Of a DNA stretch of 64,000 nt, positions 37,753 to 46,831 are shown piece after piece. Position numbers and translations under genes: made by a program. Source of the stretch: an uncultured Lysobacteraceae bacterium (lineage in GTDB: Bacteria > Pseudomonadota > Gammaproteobacteria > Xanthomonadales > Xanthomonadaceae); contig CADECF010000007.1 of NCBI GenBank assembly GCA_902825775.1, positions 139,078-203,077 of the forward strand, written 5' to 3'. Below the pieces are notes generated by a model. It saw only the letters and a program-made list of their open reading frames with translations, had not been told where the DNA came from and did not search any database. Numbering within the stretch: position 1 is the stretch's first letter; every line of letters starts with the position of its first letter.

Positions 37753-38973
37753 ATGAACGTTAACCACCGTACCACCCGCATGGCGCGACTGCGTCCTGCG
37801 GCTTTAGCATTGGCGATACTCGCCGCTGCAACTGTCGCGCCGGCCTATGCCGGCAATGCCAATACCTGCGATATCAACAACGGCGTCGACAACGACGAAA
37901 AGGACGGCACCAGTTTGGCTACTGGCAACGCATCCTTTGCTTGCGGCTATGTGAATAAGGCCACCGGCAATTTCAGTACGGCCGTCGGCTACACCAACAC
38001 TGCGTCTTCAGTCGACGGCAGTACCGCAATCGGCGCTTTCAACGTCGCCAGCGGCTCGATCAGCACGGCCATGGGTTTCGCCAACGACGCCACCGCCGCG
38101 AACAGCACTGCAGTCGGCCGCGACAACACCGCCAGCGGCGGATTCAGTTCGGCCGCGGGCAATTTAAACACCGCTTCCAACTTACGCAGCAGCGCCTTCG
38201 GCTCGGCAAACGCGGCATCCGGCGAAAACAGCACCGCGGTCGGCAGCACCAACTCGGTCAACGGCGATTTCGCTACGGCGGTCGGCAACAACAACGTCGC
38301 TTCCAGTGTGGGCAGCAACGCCTTCGGCGCGTTCAATCAGGCCACCGGCGAAACCAGCAGCGCTTTCGGCTCGGAAAACGAAGCCAGCGGCGACAGCAGC
38401 ACTGCGGTCGGCCGAGCCAACCTCGCCTTCGGCACCAACAGCGTGGCCATCGGTAATGCCAACATCGCCAGCGGCGCGCTCAGCACGGCCATTGGTCAGG
38501 GCAACATCGCCGACGGCGACCGCAGCGTTGCCATGGGCTTCAACAGCAGGGCCCTGGCCGATGGCAGCGTGGCGTTGGGTTCGGAATCGGTGGCCGATCG
38601 CGCCGATACCGTGTCGGTCGGTTCGGCGGGCAACGAACGCCAGATCACCAATGTCGCTGCCGGCACGCAGGGCACCGACGCGGTCAACCTCAACCAATTG
38701 AACGCGATGGTGGGACGAGTCGACCGCCAGATCGGCCGCGTCGGCGCGTTGGGCGCGGCGATGTCGCAGATGAGCGGCATCGCAGCGGCGGGCGCGTTCG
38801 CCCCCGATGCGCCGCGCGGCATGTTGTCGGTGGGCGCCGGTTTCCACGGCGGAGAAAGCGCGTTGTCGATCGGCTACGGCAAGGCCGTGGGCAAACGCGC
38901 GGTGTTCACGCTGGGCGGCGCGTTCAGCGGTTCCGAACGTTCGGGCGGCGTCGGCTTCGGGTTGAAGTTGTAA
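37753..38973 (+). CDS. YadA-like trimeric autotransporter adhesin 1
   Basis: The 406-residue protein has a long signal peptide, a head built from about a dozen 14-16-residue YadA/Hep_Hag repeats (e.g. NSTAVGRDNTASGGFSSAAG), the neck-type block SVGSAGNERQITNVAAGTQGTDAVNLNQL, a very short stalk, and the C-terminal YadA membrane anchor (AVFTLGGAFSGSERSGGVGFGLKL). Such proteins form trimers on the outer membrane and mediate adhesion. The ATG at 37753 is chosen over a TTG at 37735 because GGAG lies nine bases upstream. A paralogue with the same leader sequence follows in tandem. Confidence 0.93.
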   Translation: MNVNHRTTRMARLRPAALALAILAAATVAPAYAGNANTCDINNGVDNDEKDGTSLATGNASFACGYVNKATGNFSTAVGYTNTASSVDGSTAIGAFNVASGSISTAMGFANDATAANSTAVGRDNTASGGFSSAAGNLNTASNLRSSAFGSANAASGENSTAVGSTNSVNGDFATAVGNNNVASSVGSNAFGAFNQATGETSSAFGSENEASGDSSTAVGRANLAFGTNSVAIGNANIASGALSTAIGQGNIADGDRSVAMGFNSRALADGSVALGSESVADRADTVSVGSAGNERQITNVAAGTQGTDAVNLNQLNAMVGRVDRQIGRVGALGAAMSQMSGIAAAGAFAPDAPRGMLSVGAGFHGGESALSIGYGKAVGKRAVFTLGGAFSGSERSGGVGFGLKL

Positions 38974-39006
38974 CGACCACTGCCGCGCCGATGCTTTTTT
39001 TAAGCC

Positions 39007-39103
39007 GTCATCCCCGCGAAGGCGGGGATCCAGTGACTTCAAAGCCACGAAAAGCCAAGACGCTGGATTCCCGCCTTCGCGGGAATGACGGCTCAGGCAT
39101 TCG
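39007..39103. repeat. Hairpin repeat, family D
   Basis: CGTCATCCCCGCGAAGGCGG and the complementary CCGCCTTCGCGGGAATGACG border a ~50-base centre between the two YadA-like genes; similar to 35992-36096. It may terminate the first gene. Confidence 0.85.
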
Positions 39104-39187
39104 AGCCAAGGCCACTTTTTCCGAGAGATTCCGTCCTTCATGCCACTGCCCAAATGGCGGCAGCCCTTTCACGTGGAGTCCGACCAG

Positions 39188-41023
39188 ATGAATACCACCT
39201 TCCAAAAGACGCGTTTCCCGCGTTCTCGCCCTACGCTGCTGGCCATGGCTTTGCTCGCTTCGTTTAGCATAGCACCCGCTTGGGCCAGCACCTGCGACCT
39301 TGCCAACAACGACCCAAATACCGAAAACAACGGCGGCAGTGGAACGTCTTTTATAAATAGCGGCTTGGCCTGCGGTAATCAGGCCTTCGCGTTTGGCTTT
39401 AGCTCGGTGGCCGTTGGCGACTCGTTCGATCTCAACAACAGCGGCATAGTAGGTGACAACTTAGACATTGATGCTAATGGCGATAATGTCCCTGATATCA
39501 GTAGCGAATTGCTCTTAATTAGCGGTAACAACGCTGTCGCTGTCGGTAGCGCAAGCCAGGCTTTGGGCGACCACGCGATAGTGGTGGGCTTCCGTAACTT
39601 CGCTCGCGCAAGCGGCATTGCCATCGGCTCCTTCAATGAAACCGGATCTGGTTTCGCGATCGGTTCGGACAATACAGCGTTGGGTAACCGCAGCACCGCG
39701 ATCGGCGATAGCAATACGACTAGCGGTTTTCGTAGTTCTGCTTTCGGCTACAGAAACACCGCAAATGGAGACTTCAGCGCAGCGATTGGAGCCCTGACCA
39801 GGACCGACGGTCAGAACAGCATCGCATTGGGCAGTTGGATGGATAAGGATGTCGATGGATTCAATGACGACGACGAAATCGCGCTTGCTGGCGGAAGCTT
39901 CTCGACTGCGATAGGTCCCGCCGCCCGGGCTTTAGGCGACTTCAGCACCGTAGTCGGCGCCGACAACGTCGCGGACGGCATCGGCACTACCGCAGTGGGC
40001 ACCGGCAATTCGGCCAGCAACGATTCCAGCCATGCGTTCGGCGCTTTCAACCAGGCCATCGGAGTCTCCAGCACCGCAATCGGCAACTTCGCCGTGTCCG
40101 CCGGCGACGCCAGCACCGCGTTGGGTTTCTTCGCCACCGCCGCTGGAGACAACAGCATTGCCGCGGGTGGTTTCTTCGACCGCGACGGCGACGGCGTGCA
40201 GGACGCCGACGAAACAACGCTGGCCACCAGCGACCATTCGGCTGCCTACGGCCCGGGCGCGCATGCGGTGAATCAGCGCACGGTGGCCCTCGGCGCCGGC
40301 AGCCGGGCCTTGGCCATCGATAGCGTGGCATTGGGTTCGAACTCCGTCGCCGACCGCATCAACACCGTCTCGGTGGGCGCCGCCGGCGCCGAACGCCAGA
40401 TCACCAACGTCGCGGCTGGCACGCAGGACACCGATGCGGTCAACCTGGCTCAGCTCAACACCGGCCTGCAGAACACCTTGGACTTGGCCAATGCCTACAC
40501 CGACATGGTGGTGAACAACATCGGCGTCGATCCCGTCGACCTGGATGCGATCAAGGACTACGCCGATTTGGGCGACAAGCAAACGCTGAACTCGGCCCAC
40601 GACTATGCGGACGCCGGAGACGCGCAGACCCTGGCCGAGGCCAATGCCCATGCCGATGCCGGCGATACCAAGACGCTGTCGGCGGCAAACAGCTATACCG
40701 ACAGCAAGATCCAGCAACTGACCGGCTTCGATTCCACCAGCTTCAACAGCCGTCTAGGCGCGCTGGAGAACCGCATCGGCGAACTGGACAAACGCATCAA
40801 CCGCGGCAACGCCATGGGTGCGGCGTTGGCCGGCATGAGCGCCAACGCCGTGGCCGGCTCCGGCCCGAACGGCCGCATCGCGATCGGCGTGGGCGCGCAG
40901 GGCGGCAAGCGGGCTGCGGCGTTCGGCTATGGCAAGAAGTTCGACCGCGCTTCGTTCACGTTGGGCGGCGCGTTCAGCGGCAGCGAGAAAGCGGTCAACG
41001 CCGGCTTCGGCTTCGATCTTTAA
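39188..41023 (+). CDS. YadA-like trimeric autotransporter adhesin 2 with Asp-rich inserts
   Basis: The 611-residue paralogue of the preceding gene has a signal peptide, a YadA head interrupted by three Asp-rich loops that look like calcium-binding EF-hand/TSP3-type motifs (DIDANGDNVPD ~93, DKDVDGFNDDDE ~219, DRDGDGVQDADE ~331), the neck ERQITNVAAGTQDTDAVNLAQL, a coiled-coil stalk (~440-545) and the YadA anchor (ASFTLGGAFSGSEKAVNAGFGFDL). The leader GGAGTCCGACCAGATGAA is shared with gene 1. A strong terminator follows at 41122. Confidence 0.93.
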   Translation: MNTTFQKTRFPRSRPTLLAMALLASFSIAPAWASTCDLANNDPNTENNGGSGTSFINSGLACGNQAFAFGFSSVAVGDSFDLNNSGIVGDNLDIDANGDNVPDISSELLLISGNNAVAVGSASQALGDHAIVVGFRNFARASGIAIGSFNETGSGFAIGSDNTALGNRSTAIGDSNTTSGFRSSAFGYRNTANGDFSAAIGALTRTDGQNSIALGSWMDKDVDGFNDDDEIALAGGSFSTAIGPAARALGDFSTVVGADNVADGIGTTAVGTGNSASNDSSHAFGAFNQAIGVSSTAIGNFAVSAGDASTALGFFATAAGDNSIAAGGFFDRDGDGVQDADETTLATSDHSAAYGPGAHAVNQRTVALGAGSRALAIDSVALGSNSVADRINTVSVGAAGAERQITNVAAGTQDTDAVNLAQLNTGLQNTLDLANAYTDMVVNNIGVDPVDLDAIKDYADLGDKQTLNSAHDYADAGDAQTLAEANAHADAGDTKTLSAANSYTDSKIQQLTGFDSTSFNSRLGALENRIGELDKRINRGNAMGAALAGMSANAVAGSGPNGRIAIGVGAQGGKRAAAFGYGKKFDRASFTLGGAFSGSEKAVNAGFGFDL

Positions 41024-41121
41024 GTTCACCGACCAGACGTTCGTTTACGGGGGTGCGGCCGGGAACTGGTCGGCTCGGTCGCATCATGCCGCTTGCATGC
41101 TCATGCAAGCGGCAACCCGGG

Positions 41122-41152
41122 GCGGGGCGATTCGTCGCCCCGCTTTTTTTTT
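41122..41152 (+). terminator. Rho-independent terminator after adhesin 2
   Basis: GCGGGGCGA-TTCG-TCGCCCCGC followed by nine T residues, 100 bases beyond the stop of adhesin 2. A tetraloop-closed stem; very strong. A second inverted repeat (GCCGCTTGCATG/CATGCAAGCGGC) lies just upstream. Confidence 0.93.
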
Positions 41153-41154
41153 GA

Positions 41155-41325
41155 AGCCCCTCTCCCCTCGGGAGAGGGGTTGGGGTGAGGGTTCGGCGAA
41201 GCGAGGCTGCTTGAACACCTAAGCAAATCGTCGGCTCACGATTTCAATTACGACGGAATGCGGCATCGCTTCGCCGAACCCTCATCCGGCGCTTCGCGCC
41301 ACCTTCTCCCGGAGGGAGAAGGAAT
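41155..41325. repeat. Palindromic repeat, family E
   Basis: CTCTCCCCTCGGGAGAGGGG at 41160 and inverted GCTTCGCCGAACCCTCATCC / TTCTCCCGGAGGGAGAAGG near 41305 form an extended hairpin before the S9 peptidase. No gene here. Confidence 0.7.
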
Positions 41326-41418
41326 ACCACCGCTCGCGTCCGGAACATGACCGATGACCGATAGCCGCAGAACGCCCGGCTGCTACGCTTGCCCGTCTTT
41401 CGCCGCCCGACGCTGCCG

Positions 41419-43794
41419 ATGCGCCTTTACGCCCGCTCCGCCCTGCTCGCCGCCTGCTTGCTTGCCGGCGCCGCCGCCGCCCAGCCCGCTACCCCGCTGA
41501 CGCTGGACAAGATCATGGCCGATCCGGATTGGATCGGCCCGCCCGTGGAAGACGCCTGGTGGAGCTGGGACAGCCGCCAGGCGCAGTACCCGCTCAAGCG
41601 CGAGGGCGGCAGCATCCGCGACCTCTATCAACAAAGCATCGACGGCGGCATCGCCGCGCGCATCGACGGCGCCGCGCGCGCGCAGATGGACGCGGGCGAC
41701 CCCGTGTACGAGGCGCAACGCACGCGCATGGCCTATATCCGCAACGACGATGTCTTCGTCCGCGACCTGCGCAGCGGCGCGCTGACCCAACTGACGCGCT
41801 CGGAAGCCAAGGAATCGCGCCCGCAGTGGAGCCGCGACGGCGGCCTGGTGTGGCGCGTCGACAACGACTGGTATCGGTGGAACGCCCGCGACGGCGTCAT
41901 CCAGGCCGCCGTGCTCAAGGCCGAAGACGATCCCGCCGAGCCGCCCAAAGCCGACGATCTGCGCGACCGGCAAATGCGCCTCATCGCCACGCTCAAGAAC
42001 GACCGCGACCGCAGCGACGCCGCACGCAAACAGAACGAGGACTGGCGCCGCGCCGACCCCACCCGCACGCCGCCGCCGGTGTATTTGGGCAAGGACGTCG
42101 AGATCCACGACAGCGCGCTGTCGCCCGACGGCCGCTGGCTGCTGGCGGTGACGCAGGCCAAGGACGGCGACACCGGCCAGGAAGGCAAGATGCCCAAATA
42201 CGTGACCGAATCGGGTTACGAGGAATTCGAGGAAGCGCGCACCCGCGTCGGCCGCAACATGCCGCTGCCGCACAAGCTCTGGCTGGTGGACATGGCCAGC
42301 GGCAAGGCCAGCGAGCTGAAGTTCGACGCCCTGCCCGGCATCGCCGACGATCCGTTGAAGGCTTTGCGCGCGGCGGCCAAGCAGGATCCGATCAAAGGCA
42401 ACCGCGACGTGCGCATCGAGAGCGACGGCGAAGGCGGCAGCCCGTCGATCCATTGGAGCGACGACAGCCGCAACGTCGCCGTGCTGGTGCGCGCCATCGA
42501 CAACAAAGACCGCTGGATCGCCGCGGTCGACCTGGCCAAGGCAACGCTGCAGCCGCGCCATCGCCTGCACGACGCGGCCTGGATCAACTGGACCTTCAAC
42601 GATTACGGCTGGCTGCCGGACGGCCGCACGTTGTGGTACCTGTCCGAGCAGAGCGGCTGGTCGCACCTGTACGTCACCGACGGCGCGCGGACGAAAGCGC
42701 TCACCCAGGGCGAATGGGAAGCGTCGTCGCCGGTGCTGTCCGCTGACGGCAATGCCTTCTATTTCCTCTGCAACCGGAAATGGCCCGGCGATTACGAAGT
42801 GTGCGCGGTCGGCGCCGATGGCGGCGGCTTGCGCGAAATCACCGCGCTCGACGGCGTGGAAAGCTTCGCGCTGTCGCCGGACGGCGGCAAACTGCTCGTC
42901 CGCCATTCCAGCAGCTACACGCCGCCGCAACTGGCCGTGGTGAACGCGAACGGCGACGGCGCACGCGAACTCACCGATACGCGCAAGCCCGAGTTCAAGG
43001 CGATCGCCGACTGGGTGCAGCCGGAAATCGTGCAGGTGCCGTCCAAACACGGCGCGGGCACCGTCTGGGGCAAGTATTACGGGCCCAAGCAACCGGAAGC
43101 CGGCAAGAAATATCCGATCGTGATGTTCGTGCACGGCGCCGGTTATCTGCAGAACGTCAGCGCGCTTTATCCGAATTATTTCCGCGAGCAGATGTTCCAC
43201 AATCTGCTGGTGCAGCGCGGTTATATCGTGCTCGACCTGGATTACCGCGCCAGCGAAGGCTACGGCCGCGACTGGCGCACCGCGATCTACCGCCGGATGG
43301 GCACGCCCGAACTCGAAGATTATCTGGACGGCCTGGACTGGATCGTCGCCAATAAGCAAGGCGATCGCAATCATGCCGGTCTCTACGGCGGCAGCTACGG
43401 CGGCTTCATGGCGTTCATGGCGCTGTTCCGCGAGCCCGGCGTGTTCAAGGCCGGCGCTGCGCTGCGTCCGGTCAGCGACTGGTCGCAGTACAACCACGAG
43501 TACACCGCCAACATCCTCAACACGCCCGAACTGGATCCGGAAGCCTATAAAGCGTCTTCGCCGATCGAATACGCCGCCGGCCTGCAAGACCACTTGCTGA
43601 TCGCGCACGGCATGATCGACGACAACGTATTCTTCAAGGATTCGGTGATGATGGCGCAGAAGCTGATCGAGTTGCACAAGGACAAGTGGGAGATCGCGCC
43701 GTATCCGCTGGAACGGCATGCTTTCAGCCATCCGGATGCGTGGTACGACGAATATCGCCGCATCCTTGAGCTATTCGAGAAGACGCTGAAGTAA
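41419..43794 (+). CDS. S9 family (prolyl-oligopeptidase type) peptidase
   Basis: The 791-residue exported protein has a signal peptide (LLAACLLAGAAAAQP), an N-terminal beta-propeller with LSPDGR/WSDDSRN-type blades (residues ~50-560) and a C-terminal alpha/beta-hydrolase domain. The catalytic triad is Ser659 (GGSYGGF), Asp734 (HGMIDDNV) and His767 (ERHAFSHPDAW), as in DPP4-like enzymes. It probably cleaves short, perhaps proline-containing, peptides in the periplasm. The start at 41419 leads directly into the signal peptide. Single gene, flanked by repeats on both sides. Confidence 0.95.
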   Translation: MRLYARSALLAACLLAGAAAAQPATPLTLDKIMADPDWIGPPVEDAWWSWDSRQAQYPLKREGGSIRDLYQQSIDGGIAARIDGAARAQMDAGDPVYEAQRTRMAYIRNDDVFVRDLRSGALTQLTRSEAKESRPQWSRDGGLVWRVDNDWYRWNARDGVIQAAVLKAEDDPAEPPKADDLRDRQMRLIATLKNDRDRSDAARKQNEDWRRADPTRTPPPVYLGKDVEIHDSALSPDGRWLLAVTQAKDGDTGQEGKMPKYVTESGYEEFEEARTRVGRNMPLPHKLWLVDMASGKASELKFDALPGIADDPLKALRAAAKQDPIKGNRDVRIESDGEGGSPSIHWSDDSRNVAVLVRAIDNKDRWIAAVDLAKATLQPRHRLHDAAWINWTFNDYGWLPDGRTLWYLSEQSGWSHLYVTDGARTKALTQGEWEASSPVLSADGNAFYFLCNRKWPGDYEVCAVGADGGGLREITALDGVESFALSPDGGKLLVRHSSSYTPPQLAVVNANGDGARELTDTRKPEFKAIADWVQPEIVQVPSKHGAGTVWGKYYGPKQPEAGKKYPIVMFVHGAGYLQNVSALYPNYFREQMFHNLLVQRGYIVLDLDYRASEGYGRDWRTAIYRRMGTPELEDYLDGLDWIVANKQGDRNHAGLYGGSYGGFMAFMALFREPGVFKAGAALRPVSDWSQYNHEYTANILNTPELDPEAYKASSPIEYAAGLQDHLLIAHGMIDDNVFFKDSVMMAQKLIELHKDKWEIAPYPLERHAFSHPDAWYDEYRRILELFEKTLK

Positions 43795-43807
43795 GTCCCC
43801 GCCAATC

Positions 43808-43962
43808 TCCTCTCCCGCTTGCGGGAGAGGGACAGGCCGAAGGCCAGGGAGAGGGTTCGGCTTTTCACGCCATCCAACAGCAAGAGCAAAAGCACGCTCG
43901 CTCCACTCGCGTCCCTCTCCTGCCCTTCGGGCATCCTCTCCCGCAAGCGGGAGAGGAAACTG
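43808..43962. repeat. Palindromic repeat, family E
   Basis: CCTCTCCCGCTTGCGGGAGA at 43809 and the inverse ending TCCCGCAAGCGGGAGAGG near 43959 form a hairpin between two convergent genes. Confidence 0.8.
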
Positions 43963-43970
43963 CCTGCCGC

Positions 43971-44564
43971 CTACACGCTTACCAGCCGCACCTGCTCGGG
44001 CCGATACAACGCCTCTTCCACATGCGTATACCGCGTCACCCGATCCAGCCGCGTTCCATAAATATGCAACGTCACCGCCGTAGCGCGCACGCCGACGTTG
44101 CGGCAAGCATGCAGGTCGTGCGGCGGCAACAAGCCGATCACGCTGCCGGCGGGCAGCGGACGATGGTCGGCCGGATGCAATTCGGTGAAAGCGCCCTGGC
44201 GATCGGCGATGCGGTAGTCCACGACTTCCAACTGTCCACGCAACACGGCCTCTACGCCCCAAGTGTCGGCATGGTCGTGCACGCTGCTGCCCTGCCCGGT
44301 CGCCCAGGTGATCGCGACGATCTGATAGCCGAATTGCGGCGAACGGTACAGTTCGCGCCGCACAGGCGCATCCGTGCCGGTCGCCATCAGCCACGACGGC
44401 AGCGGGCCGACCGTGGCGAGCGCGCCGCGCAGGCCTTCCACCAGCATAGGCACGATGCGCTCCGGGCGATTGGAGGCCATCGCGATATCGGCGAGCACGA
44501 TCACATCGTCGAGCAATGGAAAAGAATCGCGGCGTGCGGCGGTCGCGGATTGGGTCATGCGCAT
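43971..44564 (-). CDS. Cysteine-dioxygenase-like cupin protein
   Basis: The 197-residue protein has the cupin iron motif HDHADTWGVEAVLRGQLEVVDY (about 95-116) and a second His in LPPHDLHACRN (about 150), the pattern of type I cysteine/thiol dioxygenases and related metal-dependent double-stranded beta-helix enzymes. It probably oxidises a thiol substrate using Fe(II). MRMTQSA and MTQSA are alternative starts. Not in an operon. Substrate is not determined from sequence. Confidence 0.8.
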   Translation of the reverse strand: MRMTQSATAARRDSFPLLDDVIVLADIAMASNRPERIVPMLVEGLRGALATVGPLPSWLMATGTDAPVRRELYRSPQFGYQIVAITWATGQGSSVHDHADTWGVEAVLRGQLEVVDYRIADRQGAFTELHPADHRPLPAGSVIGLLPPHDLHACRNVGVRATAVTLHIYGTRLDRVTRYTHVEEALYRPEQVRLVSV

Positions 44565-44690
44565 TCCCTTCTGGGTATTCGGCTGGATGCGACTATCGCG
44601 GAGATCGGCGCCGAGCGGGTTAGCGCACGGTTAAAACCGGCGAATGTTTTGGAACACTGTGACCCCGCTTTTAAGAGGAGCCGATTCTTT

Positions 44691-44770
44691 TGTGGGAGCG
44701 GCTTCAGCCGCGAGCTTTTCAGGTATGGCAGTCGCAGCATGAAGAGCTCGCGGCTGAAGCCGCTCCCACA
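44691..44770. repeat. Palindromic repeat, family A
   Basis: TGTGGGAGCGGCTTCAGCCG and its inverse ending GCTTCAGCCGCTCC-type arm CGGCTGAAGCCGCTCCCACA frame an AT-richer centre, upstream of hemF. Confidence 0.85.
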
Positions 44771-44826
44771 AACACCATCCACAAGCGCTGTGCCGACCCT
44801 GAACGGCCCTGCCTTACAATGCCGCC

Positions 44827-45741
44827 ATGACCGACATCGACACCGTCCGCGATTACCTCACCGGCCTCCAGGACCGCATCTGCAGCGCGCTGGAACAGGC
44901 CGACGGCCGCGCGCGCTTCGCCGAAGACGTGTGGACGCGCGAAGAGGGCGGCGGCGGCCGCACCCGCGTGCTGCGCGACGGCGCGGTGTTCGAGCAAGCC
45001 GGCGTCGGTTTTTCCGACGTGTCGGGCACGACGCTGCCGCCTTCGGCCACTGCGGCGCGGCCGGAGCTCGCCGGTGCGTCGTGGCGCGCGGTGGGCGTGT
45101 CGCTGGTGCTGCATCCGCTGAATCCGTATCTGCCCACCACGCATTGCAACGTACGCCATTTCCAGGCGCGTCGCGACGGGGAAACGGTAGCCTGGTGGTT
45201 CGGCGGCGGCTTCGATCTGACGCCCTATTACCCTTTCGACGAGGACGTGCTGCACTGGCACCGCACCGCGCGCGATCTGTGCGCGCCGTACGGCGGCGAT
45301 CGCTACGACCGGCACAAACGCTGGTGCGACGAGTACTTCTATCTGAAGCACCGCAAAGAAACGCGCGGCGTCGGCGGTCTGTTCTTCGATGACCTGCACG
45401 AAGATTCCGAGCGGGATTTCGATTACCTGCGCGCAGTCGGCGACGGGTTTCTGGATGCCTATTTGCCGCTGGTCGAACGCCGTCGCGATACGCCGCACGG
45501 CGAGCGCGAACGCGAGTTCCAACTGTACCGGCGTGGGCGCTACGTCGAGTTCAACCTGGTCTGGGACCGCGGCACGCTGTTCGGCCTGCAGAGCGGCGGC
45601 CGCAGCGAATCGATCCTGATGAGCCTGCCGCCGCTGGTGCGCTGGGAATACGGCTACGCGCCCGAGTCCGGCAGCGCCGAGGCGCGGCTGCAGGATTACC
45701 TGCGCCCGAGGGATTGGCTGAACGAGCTGCCCGCTCTGTAG
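44827..45741 (+). CDS. hemF: Oxygen-dependent coproporphyrinogen III oxidase
   Basis: HemF converts coproporphyrinogen III to protoporphyrinogen IX using oxygen in haem synthesis. The 304-residue protein contains the signature [25 protein letters not shown] (about 176-200) and [18 protein letters not shown] near the C-terminus. Length matches E. coli HemF (299). Adjacent genes do not take part in haem synthesis. Confidence 0.96.
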   Translation: MTDIDTVRDYLTGLQDRICSALEQADGRARFAEDVWTREEGGGGRTRVLRDGAVFEQAGVGFSDVSGTTLPPSATAARPELAGASWRAVGVSLVLHPLNPYLPTTHCNVRHFQARRDGETVAWWFGGGFDLTPYYPFDEDVLHWHRTARDLCAPYGGDRYDRHKRWCDEYFYLKHRKETRGVGGLFFDDLHEDSERDFDYLRAVGDGFLDAYLPLVERRRDTPHGEREREFQLYRRGRYVEFNLVWDRGTLFGLQSGGRSESILMSLPPLVRWEYGYAPESGSAEARLQDYLRPRDWLNELPAL

Positions 45742-45749
45742 GCGGCTTT

Positions 45750-45841
45750 TGTGGGAGCGGCTTCAGCCGCGAGCTCTTGCTCTTTCTTCTGCGCTCGAAA
45801 AGCTCGCGGCTGAAGCCGCTCCCACAAGAGCCGCTCCCACA
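45750..45841. repeat. Palindromic repeat, family A (with extra half copy)
   Basis: TGTGGGAGCGGCTTCAGCCG and the inverse ending at 45826, followed by an extra CCGCTCCCACA at 45831-45841. A REP family B copy (45851-45876) follows directly, making a chain of repeats between convergent hemF and the DUF421 gene. Confidence 0.85.
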
Positions 45842-45850
45842 AAGAGCCGA

Positions 45851-45876
45851 AGCAGCGGAGCAAGCTCCGCTCTACA
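45851..45876. repeat. REP family B copy
   Basis: AGCAGCGGAGCAAGCTCCGC followed by TCTACA, adjoining family A at 45841. Confidence 0.75.
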
Positions 45877-45886
45877 GAGCCAAGAC

Positions 45887-46366
45887 TCAGGCGCCCTTGC
45901 GCTTCATCACACTGATATGCCCATCGGTTTCCAGCGTGGCCATATAGATCTGCTCGACATCCTGGCAATCGGCTTGGCGCATCGCTTCGTGGAAGTCGGA
46001 CTTGCTGACCAGCTCGCGTCGCAGCACGTCGTGAAAGATGTGCCCGTCCTTGGCCAGCACGGTCGGCACGCCCTCGATCAGCTTGCGGGCCGTGGCGCTG
46101 CGCGAGGAGAGCCAGGCGGCGAGATAGTTCAGCGCGATCAGGCAGGTCGCCAGGATCGCGGCGCCGGTCATGGAGTTGTCGCCCCCGTTCAGCCCGTTCT
46201 GCACCGCGTTGCCGATCAGGATCAGCAGGACCAGATCGAACGGCGTGAATTGGCCCACGGCCCGCTTGCCGGACAGGCGTACCAATAGCATCACCATCAG
46301 ATAGATAACGATCGACCGCAGCACGAAATGCCACCACGGCGCGGATAGCTGGAACAGTTCGTTCAT
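45887..46366 (-). CDS. DUF421 (YetF-like) membrane protein
   Basis: The 159-residue protein has three hydrophobic helices (about 15-90; VIYLMVMLLVRLSGKRAVGQFTPFDLVLLILIG) and the DUF421/YetF C-terminal cytoplasmic domain (LIEGVPTVLAKDGHIFHDVL). The family has unknown function, often linked to sporulation-type membrane proteins in Firmicutes but widespread elsewhere. A strong minus-strand terminator lies 70 bases upstream, so it must have its own promoter. Confidence 0.88.
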   Translation of the reverse strand: MNELFQLSAPWWHFVLRSIVIYLMVMLLVRLSGKRAVGQFTPFDLVLLILIGNAVQNGLNGGDNSMTGAAILATCLIALNYLAAWLSSRSATARKLIEGVPTVLAKDGHIFHDVLRRELVSKSDFHEAMRQADCQDVEQIYMATLETDGHISVMKRKGA

Positions 46367-46435
46367 AGGGCCTCCATCGTTGGAGGCAAGTTAGCGGAAT
46401 TGCAGGGGAAAACGCGAAAACCCGAACGCCGGGCA

Positions 46436-46472
46436 ATAAAAAGCCCCGCAGGCAGGGGGGGCCGGCGGGGCT
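46436..46472 (-). terminator. Minus-strand intrinsic terminator
   Basis: On the minus strand AGCCCCGC, a 15-base loop and GCGGGGCT are followed by TTTTTATT. It lies 360 bases beyond the polA stop and could end polA or a small transcript from 46473-46620. Confidence 0.8.
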
Positions 46473-46668
46473 CGGGGAACGGGACTTGGGGAGTAGTCTT
46501 CGTTCCGGGATCACTCCAGGGGAGGGAGAGATCTGTGGCGGACATTGCGTCCGTCACGGAGCTATATGACCACTTGCCGGATTGATAGTTCGTGAAGCTG
46601 AGGGTTAATAAAACGTTGGGTTCAGCTAGCGTTTACCCGGCGTTTTGGCACGGAATCGCGCGTCAGCT
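46473..46668. other. Intergenic region with possible small transcript
   Basis: No protein gene here is convincing. The minus strand ends in a strong terminator (46436-46472) and the sequence carries a weak TATAGC -10-like element near 46560. A small RNA or a long polA 3' leader is possible. Confidence 0.3.
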
Positions 46669-46806
46669 TGTGGGAGCGGCTTCAGCCGCGAACTCTTGAT
46701 CTTACTGTCACCCGAACGAAGTGAGGGATCTACTATTTCTGATGGCAGATCCCTCACTTCGTTCGGGATGACCGCTAAAAGCGCGCGGCTGAAGCCGCTC
46801 CCACAA
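46669..46806. repeat. Nested repeats: family F inside family A
   Basis: TGTGGGAGCGGCTTCAGCCG at 46669-46689 and its inverse ending CCGCTCCCACA at 46806 enclose a complete family F hairpin (about 46706-46772; GAACGAAGTGAGGGATC and GATCCCTCACTTCGTTC). The inner repeat thus appears to have been inserted into the centre of an older one. Confidence 0.8.
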
Positions 46807-46831
46807 AAGCCGCTGCCACAAAGATCGACGC

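Noticed and set aside
37900-38600. Regular short-period repeats resembling a CRISPR or satellite array
   Set aside because: The period (about 42-48 bases) is codon-phased and encodes YadA head repeats; no spacers or fixed repeats.
41383-43731. 782-codon open frame on the minus strand
   Set aside because: It lies wholly antisense to the S9 peptidase, which has an intact triad and signal peptide. GC-rich genes often leave the antisense frame open; the translation has no family features.
46363-46557. 64-codon minus-strand frame upstream of the DUF421 gene
   Set aside because: It crosses a strong intrinsic terminator and lacks a ribosome site.
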